A model generated the notes under the pieces. It saw nothing but the letters and a program-made list of their open reading frames with translations, did no database searches and had not been told where the DNA came from. Source: Pseudomonadota bacterium (GTDB lineage: Bacteria; Pseudomonadota; Alphaproteobacteria; Rhizobiales; Xanthobacteraceae). From it: a stretch of DNA of 64,000 bases. The DNA is taken from NCBI GenBank assembly GCA_023388935.1, contig JAEWFG010000016.1:1-64000 (forward strand), in the 5' to 3' direction. The translations under genes and the position numbers were made by a program. Shown here in pieces: positions 17,287 through 26,787 of this stretch (position 1 is the stretch's first letter; each line of letters begins with the position of its first letter).

Positions 17287-18153
17287 TCAAGCGCCGGCGA
17301 GCGAGTGCCGGACGTCAGCCGCGGTCGCCGGTTCGCCGCCGTGCTTGCGCACCATTTGCACGGCGTCCTCGACGAGGCGGAGATTGGTCGCCGTTGAGCC
17401 CAATAACGCATCTTCGAGGCCGACGCGCACATGGCCGCCGCGGGCAACCGCGTCGGCGATCAGCGGCGTGACCTCGACGCCGAGGCCGGAAATCATCCAG
17501 GGTGCACCGGCCGCTTCCTCCTCCACCAGCGTGACAAGTGCTGCCAGTCCGTATGGCTTCGGCGGAAAGCAGAACGCGAATTGCTGCGAGAACATGAAGC
17601 GGTAGATCGGCGTCTTCACGCCGCTTGCGCGCGCAAGCGCTGCGCCGGCGCGGATGAAGCCCGGCTCGTAGATGGCGAAGGCGGGATGGATGCCATGACG
17701 TTGAGCAACGGCAAGCCCGTGCCGGATATGGGTCTCCGGATTGAGATAGGTCTCCGCCGGCTTGGCCCGCGCCGTGGTCGCGGTGAGCGTGAAGTTGACG
17801 CTGCCGGGATCGACTACCGCGAATTCGAGCAGGCCGCGTTCGGCCAGCGCTTCGATATGGGCGAAGCGCGCCAAGGGGTCTGCGACATTACCGCGCGCAT
17901 CGAGGCCGGGGATGGATGGATAGACGGGCACGTCGACCTTGGCACGAATACCCTCGATGATGCGTGCATAGATCTGCCAGTCGAAGGTCTGCGGTCCGCC
18001 GCTGTCATAGGCGTGGGTGTGAATGATTGCCGCGCCGGCCTGCGCGCAGGCGATGCCCTCGGCGATGATCGCCTCGATCGTATCGGGAATGCCGGGCTGA
18101 AGCGCGCGGCTCCATGGCCCGTTCAACGCCGCCTCGATCCAGACCTTGTGCAT
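17287..18153 (-). CDS. BKACE-family (DUF849) beta-keto acid cleavage enzyme
   Basis: These TIM-barrel, zinc-dependent enzymes condense a beta-keto acid with acetyl-CoA; the best-known member is 3-keto-5-aminohexanoate cleavage enzyme (Kce). The product starts MHKVWIEAALNGPWSR, the canonical opening. The metal-site region AGAAIIHTHAYDSGG and the later segments VPVYPSIPGLD and WMISGLGVEVTPLIADAVARGGHVRVGLEDAL match the family. The substrate of individual BKACE enzymes cannot be read from sequence, so no gene symbol is given. The gene is divergent from the EamA exporter gene across about 240 bases. Confidence 0.88.
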   Translation of the reverse strand: MHKVWIEAALNGPWSRALQPGIPDTIEAIIAEGIACAQAGAAIIHTHAYDSGGPQTFDWQIYARIIEGIRAKVDVPVYPSIPGLDARGNVADPLARFAHIEALAERGLLEFAVVDPGSVNFTLTATTARAKPAETYLNPETHIRHGLAVAQRHGIHPAFAIYEPGFIRAGAALARASGVKTPIYRFMFSQQFAFCFPPKPYGLAALVTLVEEEAAGAPWMISGLGVEVTPLIADAVARGGHVRVGLEDALLGSTATNLRLVEDAVQMVRKHGGEPATAADVRHSLAGA

Positions 18154-18396
18154 GGCGCGCCTCCCTCATCCGTTTGTTTTGGAATACCGTAGCACGCATG
18201 CCGTGCGAGGTCAGCGCCATCGGGCGTGTGATGCCGTCCACACACCGACCGCCGGCGTCACGTCATCCCCCACGTGCGCCGGTGCAGCTCGCGGGCATCG
18301 TCTCGACCCATTGAGCGCTGCAATCGTCACATACGCCCATGAGCCAGCCGCCTTCCGGGTTCTCACCGCAGCAGGCATGGAGTATTCGATCACTCT

Positions 18397-19341
18397 ATGG
18401 CCAAGGAAACATCAGAGGGCGGCAGCGGGGCCGCCGTCGGCGCAGCACCGTCCGGCGAGAGCTGGCTCGGCGCGATTGCGCTGATCGGCTTCATCCTGGT
18501 GGCGACTGCGCAGGCCTCCAATCAGATTTTGGCGCGCGGGCTTGCGGGCTCGGTCCCACCCTTCGCGCTTGCCTTCTTTCGCTGGAGCATCGTCGCCTTC
18601 GGGCTCGCGCCGATCGCGCTCGCCGAAATCCGCGACGGCCGCGTCCCGCTCGCCAGGAACATCTGGCCGATCCTCGCCGCCGGCTTCATGGGCATGTTCC
18701 TGTGCGGCGGTCCGGTCTACGCCGCGGGCGTGTCGACCACGGCGATCCACATCGCGCTGATCATGGCCCTGTCGCCGATTACCGTGCTCTTGATCTCGGC
18801 GGTGCTCCACATAGAGCATATCGGCCCGCTGCAATGGCTTGGCACGGCGCTCGCGCTCGCCGGTGCATTGCTCATCATCTCCGGCGGCCATCCGGGGACG
18901 CTGATCGAGCTGGAGACAGCATCGGGCGACGGCCTCGTCGTGATCGCGATGCTCGGCTGGTCAGGCTACACGCTGCTGCAATTTCGTGCCGCGCCAAAGG
19001 CATCTCTGCTGGCGCGCATAAGCATGTTCTCGGCGACTGGCGCCTTGTTCTCGCTCCCGCCCGCGGTCATGGAGATGTGGGCCATGCCGGCACAGGTCTT
19101 CAGCACGAAAGCGCTCTCGGCTTACGTCTTCGCCGGGATCGTGCCCGGCCTGCTCGCCTATGCCGGCTTTGCCTGGCTCGGCGGCAAGTTCGGCTCGGTG
19201 CGGACCTCGCTCGTGCTCTATATCGGGCCGATCGCGAGCGCGCTGCTGTCATTCGTCATCCTCGGCGAGCCGCCGACGCCGAGTCATTTCCTCGGCGGCT
19301 TGCTGATTCTCGGTGGCGTCTGGGCCAGCTTGCGCCGCTAG
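18397..19341 (+). CDS. EamA-family (DMT) transporter
   Basis: This is an inner-membrane carrier of the drug/metabolite transporter superfamily with about ten membrane helices in two EamA repeats. The first repeat begins IALIGFILVATAQASNQILARGLAGSVPPFALAFFRW and the second begins VIAMLGWSGYTLLQFRAAPKASLLARI. The C-terminus RTSLVLYIGPIASALLSFVILGEPPTPSHFLGG is the standard end of the second repeat. Substrates of such transporters are usually small metabolites or amino acids, but cannot be named here. A short soluble N-terminus (residues 1-20) precedes helix one. Confidence 0.88.
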   Translation: MAKETSEGGSGAAVGAAPSGESWLGAIALIGFILVATAQASNQILARGLAGSVPPFALAFFRWSIVAFGLAPIALAEIRDGRVPLARNIWPILAAGFMGMFLCGGPVYAAGVSTTAIHIALIMALSPITVLLISAVLHIEHIGPLQWLGTALALAGALLIISGGHPGTLIELETASGDGLVVIAMLGWSGYTLLQFRAAPKASLLARISMFSATGALFSLPPAVMEMWAMPAQVFSTKALSAYVFAGIVPGLLAYAGFAWLGGKFGSVRTSLVLYIGPIASALLSFVILGEPPTPSHFLGGLLILGGVWASLRR

Positions 19342-19488
19342 TTTCCTCCTGCTCGCGTGCTATGGTTCACCCGCAGGAACCATCCGCCTCCACGAACATT
19401 CTGATGGAGGGTTTGCAGCGAGCCCGGCTCGCGCGCTCGTGTCCAGATCTGATTTGCCTCGATATTCGCCTCGGGCGATGGGGGAGCT

Positions 19489-19650
19489 GTGAGTACGGTC
19501 ATAGAGAACCTGCTGTTGCGGAAGCAGAAGCTCGTGGAACAGCTCGAGAAGGCGCAGTCGGTCGAGGACCGGGACAGGATCGAGCAGCAGCTCGAACAGA
19601 TCAACACCGCGCTGGATTTTCTGGACAGGCCGGGACCGAAGGAGCGGTAG
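19489..19650 (+). CDS. Short coiled-coil protein, 53 residues
   Basis: The product starts at a GTG and reads VSTVIENLLLRKQKLVEQLE, continuing as a Glu/Gln/Lys/Leu-rich helix to KER. Leucine and isoleucine recur at heptad positions, giving an amphipathic helix that should dimerise. A GGGGAG motif lies just before the start with a short spacer. The coding character is good over all 53 codons and a very similar small protein is, to my recollection, present in other Bradyrhizobium genomes. Function is unknown. It is too short to be picked up by usual length cut-offs. Confidence 0.65.
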   Translation: MSTVIENLLLRKQKLVEQLEKAQSVEDRDRIEQQLEQINTALDFLDRPGPKER

Positions 19651-19656
19651 AAACGC

Positions 19657-19716
19657 TCAATCCACCTTCAGCGCCTTGGCGTAGACCACACCCGAATTGG
19701 TGATGTGCGTGGTCAT
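19657..19716 (-). CDS. 19-residue micro-ORF with a strong ribosome binding site
   Basis: The peptide MTTHITNSGVVYAKALKVD is preceded by GAGGGGAGGAATTG, a near-ideal Shine-Dalgarno with correct spacing. It ends seven bases from the 3' end of the coiled-coil protein gene on the opposite strand. It may be a leader peptide, a very small functional protein or a remnant N-terminus of a lost gene. Nothing beyond the ribosome binding site supports expression. Confidence 0.35.
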   Translation of the reverse strand: MTTHITNSGVVYAKALKVD

Positions 19717-19844
19717 CAATTCCTCCCCTCGCTTTAGGCTGCGTCCGACAAGGCTGCCACCTTGACACGCTGTTCCTCGGCATGACTAGCCAACGCCGTA
19801 ACAATCGTTCAAAAGCTCCTGGCTCTCTTCTCAGGGGTCACGCG

Positions 19845-21077
19845 ATGAAGCTTCCGACCATCACTCCCGCCGACATTCGCCGCGCGCTGCTGCTGCGCGA
19901 GGAGATCGCGCTGCTCGATCTCAGGCATGAGGCCGGCTTCGCCACCGGCCATCCCCTGTTTGCCGCGAATATGGCCGCCGATCGGATCGAGATCGAAGCC
20001 GAGTTGCGGCTGCCGCGCAAAGAAGTCTCGATCGTGCTCTATGACGACGGCGAGGGATTGGTCGCAACCGGCGCCGAACGGCTTGCCGCTCTCGGCTATA
20101 CCAATATCAGCGTGCTCGACGGCGGGCTGAAAGCCTGGCGCGCCGCTGGCTACGAGGTGTTCGAGGACGTCAATTCCTACTCGAAGGCCTTCGGCGAGCT
20201 GGTCGAGGCGCGCCGTCATACGCCTTCGCTCAGTGCCGACGAGGTCGCAAAACTCATCGCCGACAAGGCCAACATCGCCATCCTCGATGTCCGCCGCTTC
20301 GACGAATATGCGACCATGAACATTCCGGGCTCGGTGAGCGTACCGGGCGCGGAACTGGTGCTGCGGGCCGGGCAGGCCGCGCCCGATCCCGACACCACCA
20401 TCATCGTCAATTGCGCCGGTCGCACCCGCTCGATCATCGGCACACAGTCGCTGATCAATGCCGGCGTGCCCAACAAGGTGCGGGCGCTGCGCAACGGCAC
20501 GATCGGCTGGACGTTGGCGCGGCACGCGCTCGATCACGGCGCTGACCGGCGCGGCGCGGTCGGATCGTTCGAGGGTGGTCCGGCCAATGCCCGCGACGTC
20601 GCCTATCGCGCTGGAGTTCGTCATATCGGCGCGCAAGAGATGTCCGCGCTTCTCGCGCAGACCGATCGCACCCTCTATCGCTTCGACGTGCGCGACGCCG
20701 AGGAATATGCGGCCGGTCATCTCCCCGGCTTCCGCCATTATCCGGGCGGCCAGCTCGTTCAGGAAACCGACATGGCCGCGCCCGTGCGCGGCGCGCGCAT
20801 CCTCCTGACCGACGACAGGGGTGTGCGCGCCGACATGACGGCGTCCTGGCTCGCGCAGATGGGTTGGGAGGTCTATGTGCTGGAAGGCGGCTATGGCGGC
20901 GCGCTCGAGATCGGGCCGCCGCTCGTTCTTCCGAAGCTGGATCCGGCGCATCGCTATCGACGTCCCTACGAGGGAACCGAAGTCGCCGAGCGCGCGATGC
21001 AGGCCTATCTCGATTGGGAATACGGCCTGGTCGACCAACTCCGCCGTGACGGAACGCACGGGTTTTATGTGATCTGA
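19845..21077 (+). CDS. Triple-domain rhodanese-like sulfurtransferase
   Basis: The 410-residue protein has three rhodanese-homology domains, at about 1-115, 125-235 and 255-375. Only the middle one has the catalytic cysteine, in VNCAGRTRS (Cys190 of the 19845 start). Domains one and three have VLYDDGEG and LLTDDRGV at that site, without Cys, so they are probably structural or regulatory. The active enzyme would move sulfane sulfur to acceptors such as thiols. The ATG at 19845 follows AGGGGTCACGCG; the ATG at 19782 adds 21 Arg/Ser-rich residues. SerA-like dehydrogenase follows in the same orientation. Confidence 0.85.
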   Translation: MKLPTITPADIRRALLLREEIALLDLRHEAGFATGHPLFAANMAADRIEIEAELRLPRKEVSIVLYDDGEGLVATGAERLAALGYTNISVLDGGLKAWRAAGYEVFEDVNSYSKAFGELVEARRHTPSLSADEVAKLIADKANIAILDVRRFDEYATMNIPGSVSVPGAELVLRAGQAAPDPDTTIIVNCAGRTRSIIGTQSLINAGVPNKVRALRNGTIGWTLARHALDHGADRRGAVGSFEGGPANARDVAYRAGVRHIGAQEMSALLAQTDRTLYRFDVRDAEEYAAGHLPGFRHYPGGQLVQETDMAAPVRGARILLTDDRGVRADMTASWLAQMGWEVYVLEGGYGGALEIGPPLVLPKLDPAHRYRRPYEGTEVAERAMQAYLDWEYGLVDQLRRDGTHGFYVI

Positions 21078-21179
21078 CGGCTACCCTCGCCCCATCTTCA
21101 CCCCATATCCAGACCCTATTGTGCTGCGTCTCGTCCGCGGTCTATGAGCTGCGGCAAAGCGTCTATCCATGGAGATCCT

Positions 21180-22424
21180 ATGCCAGCCCCAGGTCAAAGT
21201 CCCGAGCGGACCGCGAAGGCGCTGCTGCTCGAAGGCGTCAATGATAGCGCTGTCGATCTGTTCAGGACCGCGGGTTTCACCAATGTCGAGCGGCTGACCA
21301 AGGCGCTGGACGGCGAGGCGCTGCGGCAGGCGCTCAAGGGCGTGTCGCTGCTCGGTATCCGCTCGCGCACTCAGATCACGGACGAGGTGCTGGCGGCGGC
21401 CGACCAGCTGCTTTCGATCGGCTGCTTCAGCGTCGGCACCAACCAGGTCGATCTCCTGGCGGCGCGCAAGCGCGGCATTCCCGTGTTCAACGCGCCGTTC
21501 TCCAATACGCGCAGCGTCGCAGAGCTCGTGATCGGCGAGATCGTGATGCTGCTGCGGAAGATCTTCCCGCGCTCAGTGTCGGCGCATGCGGGCGGCTGGG
21601 ACAAGTCCGCGACCGGCAGCCGCGAGGTGCGGGGCCGCACCCTCGGCATCATCGGCTACGGCAATATCGGCTCGCAGCTCTCGACGCTGGCCGAAGCCAT
21701 CGGCATGCGCGTGATCTATTTCGACCGCACCGACAAGCTCCGCCACGGCAACACCGAGCCGGTGGAGAAGCTGGAGGAGCTGCTGGCGCAGAGCGATGTG
21801 GTCAGCCTGCACGTGCCGGAGACGCCGGAGACCGCCGGCATGATCGGAGAGAAGGAGCTACGGGCGATGAAGCCGGGCTCGTTCCTGATCAACAACAGCC
21901 GCGGCACTGTGGTCGATCTCGATGCGCTCGCGGGCGCCTTGCGCGACGGCCACATCGCCGGTGCCGCGATCGATGTGTTTCCGGTCGAGCCGTCCTCGAA
22001 CTCGGATCGCTTCAAGAGCCCGGTGCAGGGGCTCGGCAACGTCATCCTGACCCCGCATATCGGCGGCTCGACCGAGGAGGCGCAGGAGCGGATCGGCGGC
22101 GAGGTCGCGCGCAAGCTCGTCGACTATTTCATCACCGGTTCGACCATGGGCGCGGTGAACTTTCCGGAGGTCCAATTGCATTTGCGCCCTGCCGGTGCGC
22201 GCTTCAGCCATGTCCATCGCAACGTGCCGGGCATGCTGCGCAGGCTGAACGAGGCCTTCCTCCAACGCGACATCAACATCGTCGCTCAATATCTGGAGAC
22301 TGCCGGCGACCTCGGCTACGTCGTGCTGGACGCTGATCTCGCCGGTCAGGACTCGGCGGTGCTCCTTCAGCAGATCCGCGGTCTCGAGGGTACGGTCGGC
22401 GCGCGGCTGGTGTTCGAGCACTAG
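21180..22424 (+). CDS. serA: D-3-phosphoglycerate dehydrogenase-like enzyme with ACT domain
   Basis: SerA-type enzymes oxidise 3-phosphoglycerate to 3-phosphohydroxypyruvate at the first step of serine synthesis. The NAD-binding motif is GIIGYGNIGSQLS, and HIGGSTEEAQERIGGEVA carries the catalytic His region. The C-terminal 75 residues (from about VHRNVPGMLRRLNEAFLQ) form an ACT domain, likely for serine feedback. With the ATG at 21180, which follows GGAGATCCT, the length is 414, matching E. coli-like SerA rather than the 530-residue form. The rhodanese gene upstream is about 100 bases away. Confidence 0.85.
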   Translation: MPAPGQSPERTAKALLLEGVNDSAVDLFRTAGFTNVERLTKALDGEALRQALKGVSLLGIRSRTQITDEVLAAADQLLSIGCFSVGTNQVDLLAARKRGIPVFNAPFSNTRSVAELVIGEIVMLLRKIFPRSVSAHAGGWDKSATGSREVRGRTLGIIGYGNIGSQLSTLAEAIGMRVIYFDRTDKLRHGNTEPVEKLEELLAQSDVVSLHVPETPETAGMIGEKELRAMKPGSFLINNSRGTVVDLDALAGALRDGHIAGAAIDVFPVEPSSNSDRFKSPVQGLGNVILTPHIGGSTEEAQERIGGEVARKLVDYFITGSTMGAVNFPEVQLHLRPAGARFSHVHRNVPGMLRRLNEAFLQRDINIVAQYLETAGDLGYVVLDADLAGQDSAVLLQQIRGLEGTVGARLVFEH

Positions 22425-22531
22425 GGACGTCACGTTCCAGTTGCATTGCGTGGCCACGGCTCGCTACACTGCTGTCATTCTCGGCGTGCTATAAGTCGCG
22501 TCGAATATGAGCTTCAGTTGCGTAGGTGCCG

Positions 22532-23551
22532 ATGGAACGGGACACCGTACTGATTGATCTCGCACTTCAGGGCGGTGGCTCGCACGGCGCGTTCACCTGG
22601 GGCGTGCTTGACCGCCTCCTCGAAGAAAGATGGCTCACGATCGCAGCGATCTCCGGAACATCCGCAGGCGCGATGAACGCGGCCGTGCTGGCGGACGGGT
22701 GGACGGCGGGCGGAGCCGAAGGCGCGTGCGACGCCCTCGATCAATATTGGCTGCGCGTTTCCCGGGCCGCGGCCTTCAGTCCGCTACAGCGTTCGCCGCT
22801 CGACCGGCTGATGGGCCGCTGGACGCTCGATATGTCGCCGGCCTACATCCTCACCGACCTGATGTCGCGGGTACTCTCGCCCTACGATCTCAATCCGACC
22901 GGCTACAATCCGCTGCGGGCGGTACTGGCCGAGAGCATCGATTTCGAGCGCCTCGCGCGCTCACCGATCAAGCTGTTCATCACCGCGACGAGCGTGCGGA
23001 CCGGGCGCGGCCGCATCTTCCGCAATGCAGAGATCACCGCCGATGTCCTGTTGGCATCAGCCTGCCTGCCGACCATGTTCCGCGCGATCGAGATCGACGG
23101 CGAGCTCTATTGGGATGGTGGCTTCGCCGGCAACCCGACGATTACGCCGCTGGTGCGCGAAAGCGGCGCCTACGACACCATCCTCGTCCAGATCAACCCG
23201 ACCGAACGGCCGGAGGCGCCGCGCACGGCGGCGGAGATCATCAACCGCCTCAACGAGATCTCTTTCAATTCACCGCTGATGAAGGAGCTGCGCATGATCG
23301 CGCTGCTGCGCCAGGCCGCCGATCCCGGTAGCGGCGAGGGCGCGCACTGGGCAAAGATGCGGACGCATCGGATCAAGAGCGACATGCTGGCGAAGTTCGG
23401 CACGTCGTCAAAGCTCAATGCGGAATGGGAATTCGTCTCGATGCTCCGGGCCGAGGGGCGGCTGGCGGCCGAGGCGTTTCTCGCCGAGCACGGCGCCGAT
23501 ATCGGCCAGCGCTCGACCGCCGATCTCGATGTCCTGCTGTCGGAGTGCTGA
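22532..23551 (+). CDS. Patatin-like phospholipase
   Basis: This serine hydrolase has the patatin fold and uses a Ser-Asp dyad to deacylate lipids. The oxyanion loop GGGSHGAFTWG is at about residues 11-21, the nucleophile is the Ser in ISGTSAGAMN (GxSxG), and the Asp is in WDGGFAGN (DGG). There is no signal peptide, so it is likely cytoplasmic. I chose ATG 22532, preceded by AGG; GTG at 22526 is possible. The gene is followed three bases later by the GntP permease gene, suggesting cotranscription. Confidence 0.88.
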   Translation: MERDTVLIDLALQGGGSHGAFTWGVLDRLLEERWLTIAAISGTSAGAMNAAVLADGWTAGGAEGACDALDQYWLRVSRAAAFSPLQRSPLDRLMGRWTLDMSPAYILTDLMSRVLSPYDLNPTGYNPLRAVLAESIDFERLARSPIKLFITATSVRTGRGRIFRNAEITADVLLASACLPTMFRAIEIDGELYWDGGFAGNPTITPLVRESGAYDTILVQINPTERPEAPRTAAEIINRLNEISFNSPLMKELRMIALLRQAADPGSGEGAHWAKMRTHRIKSDMLAKFGTSSKLNAEWEFVSMLRAEGRLAAEAFLAEHGADIGQRSTADLDVLLSEC

Positions 23552-23554
23552 GGC

Positions 23555-25012
23555 ATGGGTCTTCTCGGCCTTCTCGTCGGGCTCGGGCTGCTGGTGGTGT
23601 TCGCCTTTCGCGGCTGGAGCGTTCTCCTCCTGGCGCCTTTCGCCGCGCTCGTCGCCGCGCTGTTCGGCGGCGAGCCGCTGCTGGCAAACTTGACGCAGAT
23701 CTTCATGGCGAGTGCCGCCGGTTTCCTGGCGCAGTTCTTCCCGATCTTCCTGCTCGGTGCCGTCTTCGGCAAGCTGATGGACGACAGCGGAGCGGTGACG
23801 TCGGTTGCTGGCTTCATGGCGGAGCGCCTTGGCGAGCGCCGCGTGGTTCTCGCGGTCGTACTGGCCGGCGCGCTGGTGACTTACGGTGGCGTCAGCCTGT
23901 TCGTCGCGTTCTTCGTCATCGTGCCGATGGCCCGGTCCCTTTTTCGCAAGGCCGCGATCCCGCGCCGTCTGATTCCGGCTGCGGTCGTGCTGGGCACCTC
24001 GACCTTCACCATGTCGGCGCTGCCGGGTACGCCGTCGATCCAGAACGCGATCCCGATGCCGTTTTTCGGCACGACACCCTTTGCCGCGCCTGGCCTCGGC
24101 ATCCTCGCCTCCCTCATCATGCTCGCTACGGGATTGTGGTGGCTGCGCCGGGCTGAAGCGGCGGCCCGCCGTGCCGGTGAAGGCTATGGTGACGAGGGCA
24201 CGGAGGATGCGACCGAGCGCGCGGCCGCCGATGAGTTCGTGCGCGAGCGCGCGACAACGGCGCGGGAGTTCGATCCGGCGGAGCTGCAGCACGGCCATCG
24301 CAGTAGCGCGCCCACGCCGATCGTGAGCGCCATGGTGCCGCTGATCGTCGTCGTGGCCGTCAATCTTGCGATGTCGCTCGTGATTCTGCCGCGGCTCGAT
24401 GTCGCATATCTCGCCGAGCCGCGCTTCGGAAGCACGTCGTTGGCCGCGGTCGCGGGCGTATGGTCCGTGTCGGTCGCGCTGGCTGCTGCGATTGTCACGA
24501 CCATCGTGCTGAACTGGACCAGGCTGCCCGCATTACGGCAAACCATGGATGCTGGCGCCAATGCCTCGGTGCTGCCGGCGCTGAGTGTCGCCAGCCTGGT
24601 CGGCTTCGGCGCGGTCGTCGCCTCGCTGCCGGCCTTCACTGTGGTGCGCGATTGGGTGCTCGCGATCGAAGGCGGTCCGCTGGTGTCGCTGGCAGTGGCA
24701 ACCAACATCCTGGCCGCGCTGACCGGCTCGGCGTCGGGCGGCCTGACCATCGCGCTCGACGCGCTCGGCCAGACCTATGTCGATCTCGCCTCGCGCACCG
24801 GCATCGATCTCGCGTTGATGCATCGCGTTGCGGTGATCGGCTCCGGCACGCTGGATATCCTGCCGCACAATGGTGCCGTGGTGAGCCTGCTCGCGATCTG
24901 CGGCCTGACGCATCGCGACAGCTATTTCGACATCGTGATGGTGGGCATCGTGTCGTCGCTCCTTGCGCTGGTCGTTGTGATCGGCGTGGGCAGCATGCTG
25001 GGATCGTTTTGA
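23555..25012 (+). CDS. GntP-family permease
   Basis: The 485-residue protein is a polytopic membrane carrier. It opens MGLLGLLVGLGLLVVFAFRGWS and has the GntP-type segments FLAQFFPIFLLGAVFGKLMDDSG, GVSLFVAFFVIVPMA and STFTMSALPGTPSIQNAIP. The C-terminal half has LTGSASGGLTIALDALG, another conserved segment of the family. GntP carriers take up gluconate and related organic acids with protons; the substrate here is not known. About residues 205-260 form a charged cytoplasmic loop. It starts three bases after the patatin gene. Confidence 0.88.
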   Translation: MGLLGLLVGLGLLVVFAFRGWSVLLLAPFAALVAALFGGEPLLANLTQIFMASAAGFLAQFFPIFLLGAVFGKLMDDSGAVTSVAGFMAERLGERRVVLAVVLAGALVTYGGVSLFVAFFVIVPMARSLFRKAAIPRRLIPAAVVLGTSTFTMSALPGTPSIQNAIPMPFFGTTPFAAPGLGILASLIMLATGLWWLRRAEAAARRAGEGYGDEGTEDATERAAADEFVRERATTAREFDPAELQHGHRSSAPTPIVSAMVPLIVVVAVNLAMSLVILPRLDVAYLAEPRFGSTSLAAVAGVWSVSVALAAAIVTTIVLNWTRLPALRQTMDAGANASVLPALSVASLVGFGAVVASLPAFTVVRDWVLAIEGGPLVSLAVATNILAALTGSASGGLTIALDALGQTYVDLASRTGIDLALMHRVAVIGSGTLDILPHNGAVVSLLAICGLTHRDSYFDIVMVGIVSSLLALVVVIGVGSMLGSF

Positions 25013-25107
25013 CGATCACCGACGTCCCTTGTTGACGGGCAGGTGAAGGTCGCATTGAATGCGGCCCGCCCGGCGGATCGGGCGAGAAAAGAAAAGGGGG
25101 GAAACCG

Positions 25108-26769
25108 ATGGCGCGAACGGGTGCGGGACTGCGTGTGTTGCTCGCGGGTGCGATGACTGCACTGGGCGCGACCGCTCTATCCGCGGCGACGTTGCCGGAA
25201 GATGCCGACACGGTCTGCAAGGGTCTCGTCGGCGGGGCCGATGCCGCGAAGATCGATTCCGCGACGTTGCAGGCGCCGTCGCAGCTCGCTGTTGCGGAAC
25301 GCGGGCCGACGCCGTCGGGACGCATCACGCCCGCCAATCCCGGCTTCTGCAAGGTGCTCGGCCATATCGATCCGGTCGATCCCAAGGCGCCGCCGATCAA
25401 GTTCCAGGTCAATCTTCCGGTCGAATGGAACGGCCGTTCGGTCCAATATGGCGGCGGCGGCTTCAATGGCGTGCTGATCACCGGCCTTGGGCTGCCGCCT
25501 GCCTATCCCTTCGACAAGCCGTCGCCGCTGGCGCGCGGCTTCGTCACCTACGGCACCGACTCCGGGCATGAATCCAAGCCGGGCGAACCGCCGCAGCTTT
25601 TCGCGTTGAATGACGAGGCGTTCGAGAATTTCGCCCACCGTTCCTACAAGAAGGTGCGCGACGCGGCCGTTGCGCTGATGGAGCGCGTCTACGGCAAGAA
25701 GCCCGAAAAGATGTACTTCATGGGCTCGTCCGAAGGCGGCCGCGAAGGTCTGACCATGGCCCAGCGCTACCCCGATGATTTCGATGGCATCTTTGCCCGC
25801 GTGCCCGTGATCAACTGGGTCGGCCTGCAGCATGCCGGCACGCGTTCCGGCCTAGCGACCATGGGCGACGGCTGGATCAATCCGGCGCAGGTGAAGCTCG
25901 TGGCCGATGCGGTGCGGGCGGCTTGCGACAAGGCCGACGGCTCCGACGATGGGTTGGTGCAGGATCCCGTGAGCTGCAAAACGGCGTTCAAGGTCGGGAC
26001 GCTGCGCTGCGCCAGCGGCCAGAGCGGCGATCAGTGCCTGACCGACGCCCAGATCAAGGCGGTCGACACGCTGCATGCGACCTACAAATTCCCGTTCGCG
26101 CTCGCCAATGGTCTCGACGACTATCCGGGCTGGGGCGTCTCGGGCGAGGACACGCCGGCGCTCGGGCCCACCGGCGGCTGGATTGCGTGGTGGCTCGGCA
26201 CCGCGCCGCCCGCGCAGCCGCCTGCGCCCAAGAACGGCATCGCCTGGATCTACGGCGCCGGCGGTATCCAATATGTGTTCGCGCGCGATCCGAAGCTCGA
26301 CGTCACCACCTACAAGGTGGAGGACCACAAGGAGCGGCTGCTCGAGGTTTCGAAGCTGATGGATTCGACCGATCCAGATCTTAGCCGCTTCCGCGCCCGC
26401 GGCGGCCGGCTGATCATGCTCGAGCACATGGCCGACTATGCCCAGAGCCCCTATGCCGGCATTCGCTACTTCGAAAGTGTCGAGCGCAAGCTCGGCAAGA
26501 ACGAGACCGCGGAATTCGCGCGGCTCTACATCGCGCCCGGCGTCGACCATGTCGGCTCCGGCGCACCGGCCAATGTCGACATGCTGAGCGCGTTGGTCGA
26601 CTGGGTCGAGAAGGGCAAGGCGCCCGGCGATCTCGAGGTCACCGAGCAGAAGGTCGAGGCTCCGTCGTTTGCGACGCTTCGCGCATTGCCGCTGTGCCGC
26701 TGGCCGGCCTGGCCGCATTACAAGTCTGGCCCGGTCACGGCGGCGTCGAGCTTCAGCTGCGCGCCGTAA
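25108..26769 (+). CDS. Tannase/feruloyl esterase family protein
   Basis: The product is a secreted or periplasmic alpha/beta hydrolase that would cleave aromatic esters such as feruloyl or galloyl esters. It starts MARTGAGLRVLLAGAMTALG, a signal peptide cleaved near LSAATL. The family motifs VEWNGRSVQYGGGGFNG, SRGF-like ARGFVTYGTDSGH and the nucleophile elbow YFMGSSEGGREGL (GxSxGG) are present. Length 553 is usual. Cysteines flanking the lid (CKLxx-type pairs) support periplasmic folding. The start ATG follows a strong GGGGGGAAACCG ribosome binding site. The permease upstream could import a released acid, but that is inference. Confidence 0.86.
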   Translation: MARTGAGLRVLLAGAMTALGATALSAATLPEDADTVCKGLVGGADAAKIDSATLQAPSQLAVAERGPTPSGRITPANPGFCKVLGHIDPVDPKAPPIKFQVNLPVEWNGRSVQYGGGGFNGVLITGLGLPPAYPFDKPSPLARGFVTYGTDSGHESKPGEPPQLFALNDEAFENFAHRSYKKVRDAAVALMERVYGKKPEKMYFMGSSEGGREGLTMAQRYPDDFDGIFARVPVINWVGLQHAGTRSGLATMGDGWINPAQVKLVADAVRAACDKADGSDDGLVQDPVSCKTAFKVGTLRCASGQSGDQCLTDAQIKAVDTLHATYKFPFALANGLDDYPGWGVSGEDTPALGPTGGWIAWWLGTAPPAQPPAPKNGIAWIYGAGGIQYVFARDPKLDVTTYKVEDHKERLLEVSKLMDSTDPDLSRFRARGGRLIMLEHMADYAQSPYAGIRYFESVERKLGKNETAEFARLYIAPGVDHVGSGAPANVDMLSALVDWVEKGKAPGDLEVTEQKVEAPSFATLRALPLCRWPAWPHYKSGPVTAASSFSCAP

Positions 26770-26787
26770 GGCGAATGCGAACAGAGC

